64,000 bases of DNA from an uncultured Bacteroidia bacterium (lineage in GTDB: Bacteria; Bacteroidota; Bacteroidia; NS11-12g; UBA9320), in NCBI GenBank assembly GCA_905478335.1, contig CAJQIC010000025.1, positions 1 through 64,000 on the forward strand, read 5' to 3'. A model generated the notes under the pieces. The model ran no database searches, was not told where the DNA came from, and was given only the letters and a program-made list of their open reading frames with translations. Made by a program: the position numbers and the translations under genes. Each line of letters begins with the position of its first letter. Position 1 is the stretch's first letter. Below, piece by piece: positions 10,898 through 20,587 of this stretch.

Positions 10898-11491
10898 ATG
10901 CGCAATTGGGTTTTTAGCTTATTTCTTTTGATCACTGTGTCTTCCCATGCACAGATTGACCAGTATTTGACAGAATATACGGTCACAGAAGAGAAAGGAC
11001 TGGTTCTTATCACCTGGACAACAAGCGCTGGGTTTACGTGCGAAGACATTAAAATTAATTTCGGAATCGACAGCAATGCGCAATCGGTCGTTTATACTTA
11101 TCCTGGTATATGTGGCGCAGAAAATAAAGAAGAGCGTTACACCTATTTGTTCAGAGATGTTGTCTATAACCAACCCAATTATTTTCAAATCGATTTGGGT
11201 TCATTTGGCTTGTCGCCCATCTTGTCTATTACCGTTATAAGCGTCGACGGGCTGAATCCCAAAGTGTATCCAAATCCAGCAACGAACAACTCCACCTTGA
11301 TTTTTCCTAATGCTAATCAAGACGAAGCTTCAATCAAAGTGTATTCAGTAAACCGGACTTCATTTACCGAGGTTAAGACTAGAAATGATCGGATCGTAAT
11401 ATCTGAACTTGGTCTTGAAACTTCTGGATTGTATTTCTTTACCATAGAGATAAAAGGAATCCGCAGTCGTGGGAAGTTTCTTTTTCTTTAG
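10898..11491 (+). CDS. Small secreted protein with T9SS sorting domain
   Basis: The 197-residue product has a signal peptide (MRNWVFSLFLLITVSSHAQ), an unrecognised beta-rich domain of about 100 residues with two cysteines (FTCEDIK, YPGICGAE), and a type A T9SS sorting domain from about residue 128 (VYPNPATNNSTLIF, ending RGKFLFL). It should be exported to the cell surface by the type IX system. The middle domain is too small for a known enzyme. It ends 26 bases before fabI, with which it may be cotranscribed. Confidence 0.75.
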   Translation: MRNWVFSLFLLITVSSHAQIDQYLTEYTVTEEKGLVLITWTTSAGFTCEDIKINFGIDSNAQSVVYTYPGICGAENKEERYTYLFRDVVYNQPNYFQIDLGSFGLSPILSITVISVDGLNPKVYPNPATNNSTLIFPNANQDEASIKVYSVNRTSFTEVKTRNDRIVISELGLETSGLYFFTIEIKGIRSRGKFLFL

Positions 11492-11517
11492 TTAACATTG
11501 CAGGAAATATTTCAAGT

Positions 11518-12336
11518 ATGCAAAATCAACTGTTAGCAGGTAAGAAAGGAATTATTTTTGGGGCTTTAGACGAGAACTCAATTGCATGGAAAGTGGCTGT
11601 TCAATGCCACGAAGCTGGAGCCGAATTTATTCTTACCAATGCACCAATTGCCCTTAGAATGGGTGTCATTAACAATTTAGCAGAAAAAACAAACTCTGAA
11701 GTTATTGCCTGTGACGTTACTAGCAATGATGACATGAATGCTTTAATAGATGCAGCTGTTGCCAAATTTGGCAAAGTAGACTTCATACTTCATTCCGTTG
11801 GCATGAGTTTAAATATTCGCAAGAAAAAGCCATACACTGGTCTGAATTATGACTTTATGCACAAGACATTTGACATCAGTGCAATTAGTCTACACAGATT
11901 GTTACAGAACTGTTATGAAAAAGATGCGATTAATGAATGGGGTTCTGTAGTTGCGCTAACCTACATCGCTGCTCAAAGAACATTCCCTGATTACAGCGAA
12001 ATGGCTGAGAGCAAATCACTACTTGAGTCGATTACACGAAGCTTTGGTTACCACTATGGTGTGAAACGTAAAGTGCGTGTGAATTCCATTTCTCAATCTC
12101 CTACCATGACAACTGCAGGATCTGGCGTTGGTGGTTTTGATGCTTTTATTGATTACGCAGAAAAAATGTCTCCACTAGGAAATGCCAGTGCAGAAGATTG
12201 TGCATCCTATTGCATCAGTTTATTCTCTGACCATACCAAAATGGTTACCATGCAGAATTTGTTTCACGATGGAGGGTTTAGCAACGTAGGTGTTAGCGAA
12301 GCCGTAATGGAGAAATTTGGTAATTCAGAAGCTTAA
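11518..12336 (+). CDS. fabI: Enoyl-[acyl-carrier-protein] reductase (NADH), FabI type
   Basis: This 272-residue SDR-fold enzyme reduces enoyl-ACP in the last step of each fatty acid elongation cycle. It begins with the FabI cofactor site GIIFGALDENSIAWKVA and has the Tyr-x6-Lys catalytic pair (Tyr159, Lys166 in YSEMAESK), preceded by SVVALTYIAAQR, and the typical C-terminal LFHDGGFS. FabI is the usual triclosan-sensitive form. The stop directly abuts the stop of the convergent gene at 12337. Confidence 0.93.
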   Translation: MQNQLLAGKKGIIFGALDENSIAWKVAVQCHEAGAEFILTNAPIALRMGVINNLAEKTNSEVIACDVTSNDDMNALIDAAVAKFGKVDFILHSVGMSLNIRKKKPYTGLNYDFMHKTFDISAISLHRLLQNCYEKDAINEWGSVVALTYIAAQRTFPDYSEMAESKSLLESITRSFGYHYGVKRKVRVNSISQSPTMTTAGSGVGGFDAFIDYAEKMSPLGNASAEDCASYCISLFSDHTKMVTMQNLFHDGGFSNVGVSEAVMEKFGNSEA

Positions 12337-13284
12337 TTAGAAAGCATCTTTATTCTTCCTTTTCTTTTTTTTCTTCTTCTTGTAGCCCTTGGGGTCGTCC
12401 GGGTTTTGAATATCGTTCGTTTTCCTTAAGTCATGTTGATTTCCATCCATGTCTTGAAAAAAGAGTTCCTTACGTTTCCAAAAGCCTTTTTTAAACTCTA
12501 GGTAATCGTATGTTCCATCCGGAACATAAAACTCATACATGCCTTTTTGTAAAGGATGAAAAGGTACAAGATGATTAAAAACTATTTGTTTTTCTTCATC
12601 GTTATAGCGGCACGTAATGGTGGCTTGATCCGCAAATGTGTGCACGAGCCGGTATTTATACTCATCTTCGTCATCTTCGAAGATGGGCAAACCGAACATG
12701 GGTGTATTGTTTTCATCAAAATGAAGTACGTCAATAATTTTTTTATTGACGAGATGATCTTCCCCATCCCAACCAAACAATATATAGTGTGACTTTCCTT
12801 TATATGTGTAGTCGTGGATTTGATAATAAAGCGCTCCAATCCAATGCCTTGTATCAACAGATTCAAACTCAGCATCTCTCATGTTATCAGAGCTATCGTA
12901 CAGACCATACAGGATAAGTGAATCCTCATTGTTCATCTGAATGGCGCCAAAATACATATATTTACCGCTGTCAAGAAGCAGATTCCATGTGAACAAACGG
13001 AACTTATCGTCCGAAGGTTTTAGGATGGAAACCGTTTTAAGTAGTGTGAATTCGTAGTCGAAACTTGTTGGAACTTGTAAAGCCTTTTTTAACGTTTGGA
13101 CAAAATAGTAACAGCTGGTTATCCGTTCGTTAACATCGCTTCCATTGATAATGTTATGACTTAATCCTTCTAGCTGAAATTCAATATTACGAATAGAATC
13201 TCGATACGTAGTATCCTTCTCAGCTGCATAACCCAATGAGGTTACACATAATAAAAGAAAAATAGACAAGCCTCTAACTAGCAT
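12337..13284 (-). CDS. Conserved secreted protein of unknown function
   Basis: The 315-residue product has a signal peptide (LSIFLLLCVTSLGYAAE), a long beta-rich middle region with many aromatic and acidic residues (HYILFGWDGEDHLVNKK), and a basic C-terminal tail with a run of nine lysines followed by RKNK. Proteins of this general shape occur in Bacteroidota, but I do not recognise a named domain. It has no lipobox and probably acts in the periplasm. It is convergent with fabI, with no intergenic base between the stops. Confidence 0.6.
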   Translation of the reverse strand: MLVRGLSIFLLLCVTSLGYAAEKDTTYRDSIRNIEFQLEGLSHNIINGSDVNERITSCYYFVQTLKKALQVPTSFDYEFTLLKTVSILKPSDDKFRLFTWNLLLDSGKYMYFGAIQMNNEDSLILYGLYDSSDNMRDAEFESVDTRHWIGALYYQIHDYTYKGKSHYILFGWDGEDHLVNKKIIDVLHFDENNTPMFGLPIFEDDEDEYKYRLVHTFADQATITCRYNDEEKQIVFNHLVPFHPLQKGMYEFYVPDGTYDYLEFKKGFWKRKELFFQDMDGNQHDLRKTNDIQNPDDPKGYKKKKKKKRKNKDAF

Positions 13285-13326
13285 ATGTATTATAACTCAA
13301 AACGCGTGCCTAAAAGTATAGCAATA

Positions 13327-14502
13327 CTATACCTCTAATACCAATGCGCTTGCTCCACCCCCGCCATTGCAAATGCCTGCAGCTCCTAAATGTCCTCCTT
13401 TTTGTTTTAAGGCATGAATTAAAGTTACAATGATTCTAGCACCAGATGCACCTAGTGGGTGACCTAAAGATACGGCACCACCGTTAACGTTAACTTTATC
13501 GGTGTCTAAGGAAAGTAGTTTGTTGTTGGCTAAACTTACAACACTAAACGCTTCGTTGATTTCAAATACGTCTATGTCACTTAATGAACAATTGGCACGC
13601 TCAATAGCAATTGGCAGTGCTTTAGCTGGAGCCGTGGTAAACCATTCTGGCTTTTGCGCTGCATCAGCAAAACCTTTTATCTTAGACAAAGGCGTTAATC
13701 CTAAAGCTTCCATTTTCTCTTTCGACATCAGTAAGATTGCCGCTGCACCATCGTTCATTGTACTTGCGTTGGCAGCAGTTACAGTGCCATCTTTAGCAAA
13801 CACTGGACGCAATGCCGGTATTTTCTTAAAAAATACATTCTTGTATTCTTCGTCTTCTTCTTTTAGAATTGGATCACCTTTTCTTTGAGGTACTTCAACA
13901 CCAACTATCTCGTCATTAAATCGACCATTTTCCCAGGCATCCGCTGATTTCTTGTACGAGTTAATCGCAAATGTGTCTTGCTCTTCTCTTGAGATCTGCA
14001 TTTCTGTTGCTGTATTCTCAGCTGCATTTCCCATCATGAAATTATTGTACACGTCAGTCAAACCATCATGAGCTAAACCATCTATAGCTTTAAAATCACC
14101 ATATTTATAGCCCTTTCTAGAATTCATCAAATAATGTGGTACTCGACTCATGTTTTCCATCCCTCCTGCCATGACACATGAATTATGTCCAAGCATGATT
14201 GATTGTGCCCCTAACATTACGGCTTTCATCCCACTAGCACAAACCTTGTTAACTGTTGTACAAGGAACTTCTTCGCTAATACCAGCGTACATAGACGCCT
14301 GACGTGCAGGAGCTTGTCCAACACCCGCTTGAAGCACATTACCCATAAAAACTTCGTCAACCTCACCGGCATCTACGCCAGCCTTACTTAATGCTCCTTT
14401 TATCGCCGTTGCACCAAGTTTAGGTGCCGGAATTGAGCTAAACATACCATTAAAACTACCCATTGGAGTTCTAACTGCGGATACAATATAAACGTCGTTC
14501 AT
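13327..14502 (-). CDS. Acetyl-CoA C-acetyltransferase (thiolase)
   Basis: The 391-residue thiolase carries the nucleophile Cys88 in NKVCASGMK, the His of FEINEAF, the GHPLGASGAR block and a C-terminal CNGGGGAS in place of the usual CxGGGxG. It condenses two acetyl-CoA to acetoacetyl-CoA or works in the reverse, degradative direction. I use the ATG at 14502 rather than a TTG at 14511. It stands alone, with no linked beta-oxidation genes, so a biosynthetic AtoB/PhaA-like role is possible. Confidence 0.9.
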   Translation of the reverse strand: MNDVYIVSAVRTPMGSFNGMFSSIPAPKLGATAIKGALSKAGVDAGEVDEVFMGNVLQAGVGQAPARQASMYAGISEEVPCTTVNKVCASGMKAVMLGAQSIMLGHNSCVMAGGMENMSRVPHYLMNSRKGYKYGDFKAIDGLAHDGLTDVYNNFMMGNAAENTATEMQISREEQDTFAINSYKKSADAWENGRFNDEIVGVEVPQRKGDPILKEEDEEYKNVFFKKIPALRPVFAKDGTVTAANASTMNDGAAAILLMSKEKMEALGLTPLSKIKGFADAAQKPEWFTTAPAKALPIAIERANCSLSDIDVFEINEAFSVVSLANNKLLSLDTDKVNVNGGAVSLGHPLGASGARIIVTLIHALKQKGGHLGAAGICNGGGGASALVLEV

Positions 14503-14519
14503 TTGATTCAACTTTTGCG

Positions 14520-14553
14520 CAAAAATAGGCTTTCAAAATTCAATTGAATTCAA
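14520..14553 (-). promoter_or_regulatory. Putative thiolase promoter
   Basis: The minus strand has TATTTTTG (-7 box) at 14520-14527, with TTTG about 23 bases further upstream at 14551-14554. The ATG is at 14502. The spacing is at the long end of the range. Confidence 0.5.
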
Positions 14554-14634
14554 AATGAAACGGTTTTTGATTAACATCATATAATTTCAGGATTAGATTA
14601 ATTTTGAGCAGTCGTTAATCACGATGAAGTAAAT

Positions 14635-15444
14635 ATGTCAGAAAATAACGCATATATATTAGGCACCGCCCCAGACGAACTCTTTCGGTTGGGCGTGCAG
14701 CACCAAGTATGGGCATCCGAGGCCCAAAGAGGTTGGGAAAACGCAGGATTTACGGCAGGGAACACCTTGTTAGATTTAGGATGCGGACCTGGATATTGTA
14801 CCAAAGAGATGGCACTTATTGCAGGGAAAACGGGTAAAGTAATCGGTGTAGATAAATCAAAAAATTACATCGACTTTGTGAATCACATGAGTCAAACCTA
14901 TAGCTTACCGATTGATGCCATAGGAGCAGATTTTAACGACCTGGATTTATCACCAAATTCGTTGGACGGTGCATACTGCAGATGGGCCTTAGCCTGGATT
15001 TCTAATCCAGACGAAATTCTTCAGAAGGTCTATAACGCTTTAAAACCAGGTGGACGCTTCGTTATCCATGAATATTTTGATTGGATGACACACCAAACCG
15101 TACCAAGTTTACCAGGTTTAACCAAATGTATCAAGGCTTGTTTTGATAGTTTTGAAAATTTTGACGGGCGTATTAACGTAGGTCGAGAAGTGGCTGAAAT
15201 AGCAACCAAAATTGGATTCAATATTGTGAAGACAAGGCCTATGGCCAAAATGGCTCAAGTCAACGATCTTGCTTGGCAGTGGCCCAAAACATTTTATCAA
15301 ACCTATTTCTCGAAACTCGTTGAAATGGGATACCTCACAGAGCAAGAGGTTTCCAATGGATACAATGACCTAAAAGACTTAGAAGGACGAAAAGATGCGG
15401 TAATTTGTTGCCCATTAATGATTGAAATAATTATTGAAAAGTAA
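14635..15444 (+). CDS. Class I SAM-dependent methyltransferase
   Basis: This 269-residue protein has the SAM-binding motif I LLDLGCGPGYCTKEMA (from about residue 45), motif II KVIGVDKSKNYIDF and a motif IV region LDGAYCRWALAWI. This places it with UbiE/Methyltransf_11-type enzymes; the substrate is not evident. Its stop TAA is followed directly by the ATG of comB, so the two are almost certainly translated from one mRNA. The upstream region holds no clear promoter box. Confidence 0.8.
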   Translation: MSENNAYILGTAPDELFRLGVQHQVWASEAQRGWENAGFTAGNTLLDLGCGPGYCTKEMALIAGKTGKVIGVDKSKNYIDFVNHMSQTYSLPIDAIGADFNDLDLSPNSLDGAYCRWALAWISNPDEILQKVYNALKPGGRFVIHEYFDWMTHQTVPSLPGLTKCIKACFDSFENFDGRINVGREVAEIATKIGFNIVKTRPMAKMAQVNDLAWQWPKTFYQTYFSKLVEMGYLTEQEVSNGYNDLKDLEGRKDAVICCPLMIEIIIEK

Positions 15445-16152
15445 ATGAAGCCTACAGTTGAAATAGTCTTATCTCCCCTGCTCTTGCCTTTAACAAATTT
15501 AAAAGGGAAAACAGTCGTTATAATTGACATATTAAGAGCAACATCTACCATTTGTGCAGCACTTGACAATGGAGCAAACAGTATTACACCGGTAATATCG
15601 GTAGAGGAAGCATTAAGCTACCAATCGGGTCCATACTTGGTTGCTGGCGAACGAAACGGAGAAAAGGCCGAAGGCTTTGACTTCGGAAATTCGCCTTTAG
15701 AGTACAGCCCTGAAGTTATCACAGGAAAGGATGTCGTTTTGACAACAACAAACGGTACCAAGTGCATTCATGCGGCTAAGGATGCCGAAGAAATTTTGAT
15801 TGGTTCTTTTTTCAATCTGTCGACTGTGGTTCAACATCTTGTTTCGAGTAACCAATCCGTTGTTCTTTTTTGTGCTGGATGGAAAGATCAAGTCAATTTA
15901 GAAGACACCTTGTATGCTGGATACATCGCCAAAGCCCTATCTGACTCTCACGAGTGGGAAAGTGATCCGGTTGAAATAGCATTAGATTTAGTTGAAAACG
16001 CAGAGGATGACCCTACGGAATATTTAACAAGAGCGAGTCATGCCAAGCGCTTTAATAGACTTGGCAACAACATAGACCTTGGCGTGTGTATGCAATTCGA
16101 CGCACATCCGGTGTTGGTTAAATACCAAAACAACACCTTAGTTTCGGCATAA
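15445..16152 (+). CDS. comB: 2-phosphosulfolactate phosphatase family (ComB)
   Basis: The 235-residue product matches the ComB family, with IDILRATSTICAALDNGA near the N-terminus and LTTTNGTKCI and LFCAGWKDQVNLEDTL further on. In methanogens ComB hydrolyses phosphosulfolactate in coenzyme M synthesis. In Bacteroidota the pathway is unclear; sulfolactate or sulfonolipid metabolism is a plausible but untested role. It begins directly after the methyltransferase stop and is followed by a strong bidirectional terminator. Confidence 0.85.
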   Translation: MKPTVEIVLSPLLLPLTNLKGKTVVIIDILRATSTICAALDNGANSITPVISVEEALSYQSGPYLVAGERNGEKAEGFDFGNSPLEYSPEVITGKDVVLTTTNGTKCIHAAKDAEEILIGSFFNLSTVVQHLVSSNQSVVLFCAGWKDQVNLEDTLYAGYIAKALSDSHEWESDPVEIALDLVENAEDDPTEYLTRASHAKRFNRLGNNIDLGVCMQFDAHPVLVKYQNNTLVSA

Positions 16153-16155
16153 AAA

Positions 16156-16190
16156 AAAGTCCAAGTATCACACAGATACTTGGACTTTTT
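16156..16190. terminator. Bidirectional intrinsic terminator
   Basis: A 14-bp perfect stem (AAAGTCCAAGTATC with its complement) and a 5-base loop are flanked by A and T runs. It sits between comB and the convergent M16 peptidase. Confidence 0.9.
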
Positions 16191-16209
16191 AGGATGGTTT
16201 AATTAACCC

Positions 16210-19038
16210 CTATTCAGAGTCAATCACTTTTATCTTTCCGTAACCTAAAGCTTCTAAGCCTGGTTTAATTTTATACGCGTGACCAACAACTATAAATACC
16301 ATATTGTCTGGGTTGATATGCTTTTTAGCTAATGAATTAACATCTTCTTTCGTCAAATCATTAATAATCTTGATTTGCTCGTCTTTATAGCCAACAGGTA
16401 AATTGTTGTCAACGATGTCTGCCAAGAAACCAAGTTTCTGACGCGGTGTTTCATAATCTAACGCTTGACTTAACAAGATTGAACTTTTTGTAAAAGCCAA
16501 CTCTTCATCTGTAATACCATTCGCTTTAAAGTTTTTAAGCTCCTTCATTACTTCCATGATGGAACTATCCGTAGCTTCCTTTTTGATGTTACCGCTGAAT
16601 CTGTAATTACCGTAATGCTGATTGGCGCTAAAACCAGATCGTGCACCATACGTGTAACCTTTGTCTTCACGAAGATTTAGGTTAATACGGCTACTAAAAG
16701 CACCTCCAAGTGTGAAGTTCATCACATTTGCCTTAAAGTACTCCCCATTATAGTCGTAAGTCAGTGAAGGATAACCAGCAATAATCATTGATTGCGGCGC
16801 ATAAGGCTTATCGACTAAAATAATTGTTGTGTTCTCGAACGAATTAGGTTCTGGCAATGCAGGAATAACCACGTTCTTATTCTCCCACGATTTAAGGAAA
16901 CCAAGTTTACCCATAATTTCAGACTGTGTTACAGGTCCTAAAATAGACAGACTTGCCAAATTTGGTGAATAGAAATTATCGTAATAAGATCTGCAGTCAT
17001 CTACCGATATCTTGTTTACTGAGTTGGATGTACCAGTTGAAGGGTCAGCAAGAATACTTTTGCCGTAAACCGCTTTGTTATAATTCAAACTTGCCAAAAA
17101 GCTTGGGTTAGACCTACTGTTATTGATAGACTGAATACGCTGTTTTTTGATCCGTTGGAAATCTTTAGCGTCGAATCTTGGTTTTTCAAGTGTCTCTTTC
17201 AAAATCGCAAGCGTAGCGTCTAAGTTTTCTTTGAACGACTCAACATAGCACGTTGTAGTTGTTGTACCACTACTGAAGCTAATTCTACTGCCCAATAGGT
17301 CAAGTGCAGCACTCATCTCTTCTGATGTCAATGAGGCATTACCCTCATTTAACAAGTTGGCGGTAAGCAAAGCCGTCCCAGAGTTAATCTTCTTATTCGC
17401 CTCATTTAAGTGACCACCCTCAATTTGTAAATACAAGTAGACTTTCTTTAAATCACTTGCATTTGATCCGATTACTTTTAAACCATTATCAAAAGTTTCT
17501 GTGTAGTAATCAGGTACCTTAATACTTTTTACCGCAGCAGGTTTTGGTGCAACAGCTCTGTCAAAATTGTCTACAGGAGGATTGTATGTTAAGCCTTTAT
17601 ACTGAGCATCGATGATTTTAGGTTGTCCTGCATGGGGATTCACACTTTTTGATCCTTCGTCATCACCCTCTTTTGGTGCTTCTCTAGAAACAGTTAAAAT
17701 CACCGCTTTTTTGTTAAGAATGTACTTTCGGAATACACGCATGATGTCTTCTTTGGTTACGTTTTCGTAACGTGCAATCTCATCGTTTAAGTTGTAGCCC
17801 GCGCTTTGCATCATGTTCCATTCACTAAGCAAGGTAGCTTTACTAGAAATTGAATTTACCTGATCGACTAAATACGTCCGGTAACTCATTTTTGTTGCTT
17901 TCAGCTCTTTGTCAGAAACACCTGTTTTATTAAACTCTTGCAATACTTCATTAATCCGATCTTCAACTTCATTGAAGCTCATTCCCATATAACGGGCAAT
18001 GACACGAATACTAAAGAATCCACCTAGCTCTAAAGCAGTGTTAGAGGCATTTGACTGTACAGCGTCCTCAGTTTTTACAAACTTCTTATACATTAAAGAG
18101 TTGTTTGTTCCGCCTAATATTTGTCCAAGTAAACTTAACGCCGCTTCGTCTCTGTGGTAATTCGCAACCGTTGGGAAGTTCATTACGGTCATAGGCAAAT
18201 AAATGTTGTCCGTCATCGGTACATATTTATTTACTGGAAGGATAGGCTTTGGTGCACGTTGTTTGCGTACCTCAGGGCATTTATTGATTGTACCGTAGTA
18301 CTTGTCTACCCACTTTTTAACCTCTTCAGGGTTAACGTCGCCAGAAACGACTAAAGTTGCATTATTAGGCCCGTACCAGCGTAAGAAGAAGTTCCTCAAA
18401 TCATCGAAACTTGCGTCGTCAAGATCATCAACATATCCAATTGGTGTCCACTCGTATGGGTGGTTTGGATACATGCTTTTAAACAACACTTCGTTTACCA
18501 TTCCGTAAGGCTGGTTATCGTAACGTTGTCTTTTTTCGTTTTTAACCGCGTCGCGTTGATTGTTAAATTTTTCTTCTGTAAAACCATCAAGGTGTGTACC
18601 CATTCTGTCCGCTTCTAACCACAAAAGTGTTTCTGTTAAATTGCTCGGTGCGGTATTGATATAAACCGTTTTGTCGAAAGACGTATAAGCGTTATTCGTC
18701 CCCCCTGCTTCACTAATAATCTTAAAATGTTCTTCATCAGCAACATTCTTTGATCCTTGAAACATCATGTGCTCAAAGAAGTGAGCAAACCCACTATTAC
18801 GTGCACTTTCTCTTGCAGAACCTACATGGTATGCCACCTGAACGTGAACGATTGGATCACTGTGGTCTTCGTGAATAATTAATGTTAAATCGTTTTTAGT
18901 GTGCTTAAATTTTTGGTAAGCGATAATGCTTTCGTCAACATTACCTTCAACATTCTCTACCAACTCATACTGAGCATTTGAGGCGTTTACAAAAAGCACT
19001 GAAAGCAAGGTCAGCACTACAAATCTTAATTTCTTCAT
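16210..19038 (-). CDS. Secreted M16 zinc metallopeptidase (two-domain, PqqL-like)
   Basis: This 942-residue protein has a signal peptide (MKKLRFVVLTLLSVLFVNASNAQ) and a catalytic M16 domain with the inverted zinc motif HFFEH (His86, Glu89, His90). The repeated second half (from about residue 500) lacks the HxxEH site and forms the closing half of the clamshell, as in PqqL-type proteases. It should act in the periplasm on peptides and small proteins. The fused two-half layout and length are normal. It is transcribed alone, with the OmpA/SPOR gene upstream on the same strand. Confidence 0.92.
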   Translation of the reverse strand: MKKLRFVVLTLLSVLFVNASNAQYELVENVEGNVDESIIAYQKFKHTKNDLTLIIHEDHSDPIVHVQVAYHVGSARESARNSGFAHFFEHMMFQGSKNVADEEHFKIISEAGGTNNAYTSFDKTVYINTAPSNLTETLLWLEADRMGTHLDGFTEEKFNNQRDAVKNEKRQRYDNQPYGMVNEVLFKSMYPNHPYEWTPIGYVDDLDDASFDDLRNFFLRWYGPNNATLVVSGDVNPEEVKKWVDKYYGTINKCPEVRKQRAPKPILPVNKYVPMTDNIYLPMTVMNFPTVANYHRDEAALSLLGQILGGTNNSLMYKKFVKTEDAVQSNASNTALELGGFFSIRVIARYMGMSFNEVEDRINEVLQEFNKTGVSDKELKATKMSYRTYLVDQVNSISSKATLLSEWNMMQSAGYNLNDEIARYENVTKEDIMRVFRKYILNKKAVILTVSREAPKEGDDEGSKSVNPHAGQPKIIDAQYKGLTYNPPVDNFDRAVAPKPAAVKSIKVPDYYTETFDNGLKVIGSNASDLKKVYLYLQIEGGHLNEANKKINSGTALLTANLLNEGNASLTSEEMSAALDLLGSRISFSSGTTTTTCYVESFKENLDATLAILKETLEKPRFDAKDFQRIKKQRIQSINNSRSNPSFLASLNYNKAVYGKSILADPSTGTSNSVNKISVDDCRSYYDNFYSPNLASLSILGPVTQSEIMGKLGFLKSWENKNVVIPALPEPNSFENTTIILVDKPYAPQSMIIAGYPSLTYDYNGEYFKANVMNFTLGGAFSSRINLNLREDKGYTYGARSGFSANQHYGNYRFSGNIKKEATDSSIMEVMKELKNFKANGITDEELAFTKSSILLSQALDYETPRQKLGFLADIVDNNLPVGYKDEQIKIINDLTKEDVNSLAKKHINPDNMVFIVVGHAYKIKPGLEALGYGKIKVIDSE

Positions 19039-19058
19039 TTACTATCTTAAAGTTTCGC

Positions 19059-19066
19059 CAAAAATA
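19059..19066 (-). promoter_or_regulatory. -7 box of the M16 peptidase gene
   Basis: TATTTTTG on the minus strand, 21 bases before the ATG at 19038. No clear -33 TTG is present. Confidence 0.4.
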
Positions 19067-19127
19067 CAATAGGCACACTGAGTAAAGGAAACGAATCGAT
19101 AAAAAAGTGGTTTCTTTCTTGTAATGT

Positions 19128-20444
19128 TTATTCGTAGGCAATCCATCCAGAAGGAATACCGTGGTTTTTTGCGTAATCAAGAATCTTTAACGCTTCCTCT
19201 TTGGTCTTTGTCGCATAAATCCCTACACGATAAAAACCATTAGGCTGTGGCAACACCTTTACAATTTGAAAGTCATTCGCTATTAATGCGGCCGAACGCT
19301 CTGCTAGCGCTTGGTCTTTGGTTGAAATTGCAATAACGTAATACGACTTGGCATCTCCATCTGTTTTGTATTTCACCATCGGTGATGTCGGCACTGACTT
19401 AGACGTTGTTGTTTTGGTCGTTTTAGGTTTTGTATCAGCCTGCGCTATAGGTTTACTTTCTTTCTTTTTCGTGGTTGGCTTATCGCCGTCTATCTTGTTT
19501 TCAGAATCGTTTTTAGCAACCACCTCATCCTTTTTGCTTGGATCAACATCCGGAGTTTGTTTTGTCTCCTTCTTAGTAGCTTGAACAATTTCTCCCGTGC
19601 CTGGTTGGCAAACGACATCCACCACTTGGTTGTTTGACAGATTATATATGTCCGACTTTAGCTTTAATATAGATTGCTCCAAGTCATCAATTAAGGCCAA
19701 TACAGAGTCGTTTAACACAAGGCCACCATCCGACCACTCTTCAGGGCAGCCCGCATTGGTTGGTACGCCTGGAAGCGTTGGACATTTGTCATTGGCATCT
19801 GCAATTCCATCTTTATCGTAATCAATATCTTCTATAGGGACTACTGGCTTTTTAGTTTCTTTACCTATGGTTTGTGCAAACCCAAGACGATACTGCATAT
19901 GTGTATCAAAATCTCCATTGAGCTGCTGGTTTAGTGCCGCTCCAACCTGTAATTTTGATTTACTACCGAGTTTAATATACGTTCCGAACCCATATTCATT
20001 ACTAATTACCATTGGTGTGATGCCAAGGTCTTTGTAAGCATCTAAGTAATTAAAATTGTACCCAAACGATAAATACGGTGCGATTCTAGAGTCAACAGGA
20101 AAAAACCGACCGTTGTTTAGCGTTAACATCAGGTCTATATCGCCACCAAATAGGTGAGATTTTCTAATGAGTTTGTTTTCCTCTGTTTGATTTAATAAAA
20201 AACCATTCGTAACACCTACCGATAGTGCCCAAGATCTGCCTAAATAACGATTCCAGGAAATGCGTAAAGATTGAGATAACGAGGAATCAAAACTGGTAAT
20301 CTTGTTGTCCAACAGACGGACATTATAATCATGGAAATCTTGATTTATCCCAAAGCCATTTTTGTGCGTAGCGGTTTGAGCCAGTCCCATTAATGGAAGC
20401 AAGAAAACCCAAATAGATATGACAAAACGATTAATCAAACGCAT
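19128..20444 (-). CDS. Outer membrane beta-barrel protein with TSP3 linker and SPOR domain
   Basis: The 438-residue product has a signal peptide (ending LMGLAQ), an OmpA-like barrel of about 170 residues, a calcium-binding thrombospondin type 3 segment (YDKDGIADANDKCPTLPG, about 207-228), and a low-complexity Lys/Thr/Pro linker. A C-terminal SPOR domain follows (about 363-438, SYYVIAISTKDQALAERSA and GFYRVGIYATKTKEEAL). SPOR domains bind denuded septal peptidoglycan, so this protein may tether the outer membrane to the wall, in place of the usual OmpA peptidoglycan domain. The combination is the unusual part. Confidence 0.8.
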   Translation of the reverse strand: MRLINRFVISIWVFLLPLMGLAQTATHKNGFGINQDFHDYNVRLLDNKITSFDSSLSQSLRISWNRYLGRSWALSVGVTNGFLLNQTEENKLIRKSHLFGGDIDLMLTLNNGRFFPVDSRIAPYLSFGYNFNYLDAYKDLGITPMVISNEYGFGTYIKLGSKSKLQVGAALNQQLNGDFDTHMQYRLGFAQTIGKETKKPVVPIEDIDYDKDGIADANDKCPTLPGVPTNAGCPEEWSDGGLVLNDSVLALIDDLEQSILKLKSDIYNLSNNQVVDVVCQPGTGEIVQATKKETKQTPDVDPSKKDEVVAKNDSENKIDGDKPTTKKKESKPIAQADTKPKTTKTTTSKSVPTSPMVKYKTDGDAKSYYVIAISTKDQALAERSAALIANDFQIVKVLPQPNGFYRVGIYATKTKEEALKILDYAKNHGIPSGWIAYE

Positions 20445-20463
20445 TTATCCATGATTCTTAAAA

Positions 20464-20497
20464 CAAAGCTATTTGACAATCAGTTCTTTACACCAAA
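20464..20497 (-). promoter_or_regulatory. Putative promoter of the barrel/SPOR gene
   Basis: TAGCTTTG (TAnnTTTG) on the minus strand at 20464-20471, with TTTG at 20494-20497, 22 bases upstream. The start codon is 20 bases downstream of the -7 box. Confidence 0.55.
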
Positions 20498-20587
20498 TTG
20501 AATAGTGTTGTTTCAAACAAGCTTGTATAAAAGACTAGTATTTTATACAGTACAAATGCAAGTACTGTTCCGTTTTGCGTGCAGTAC

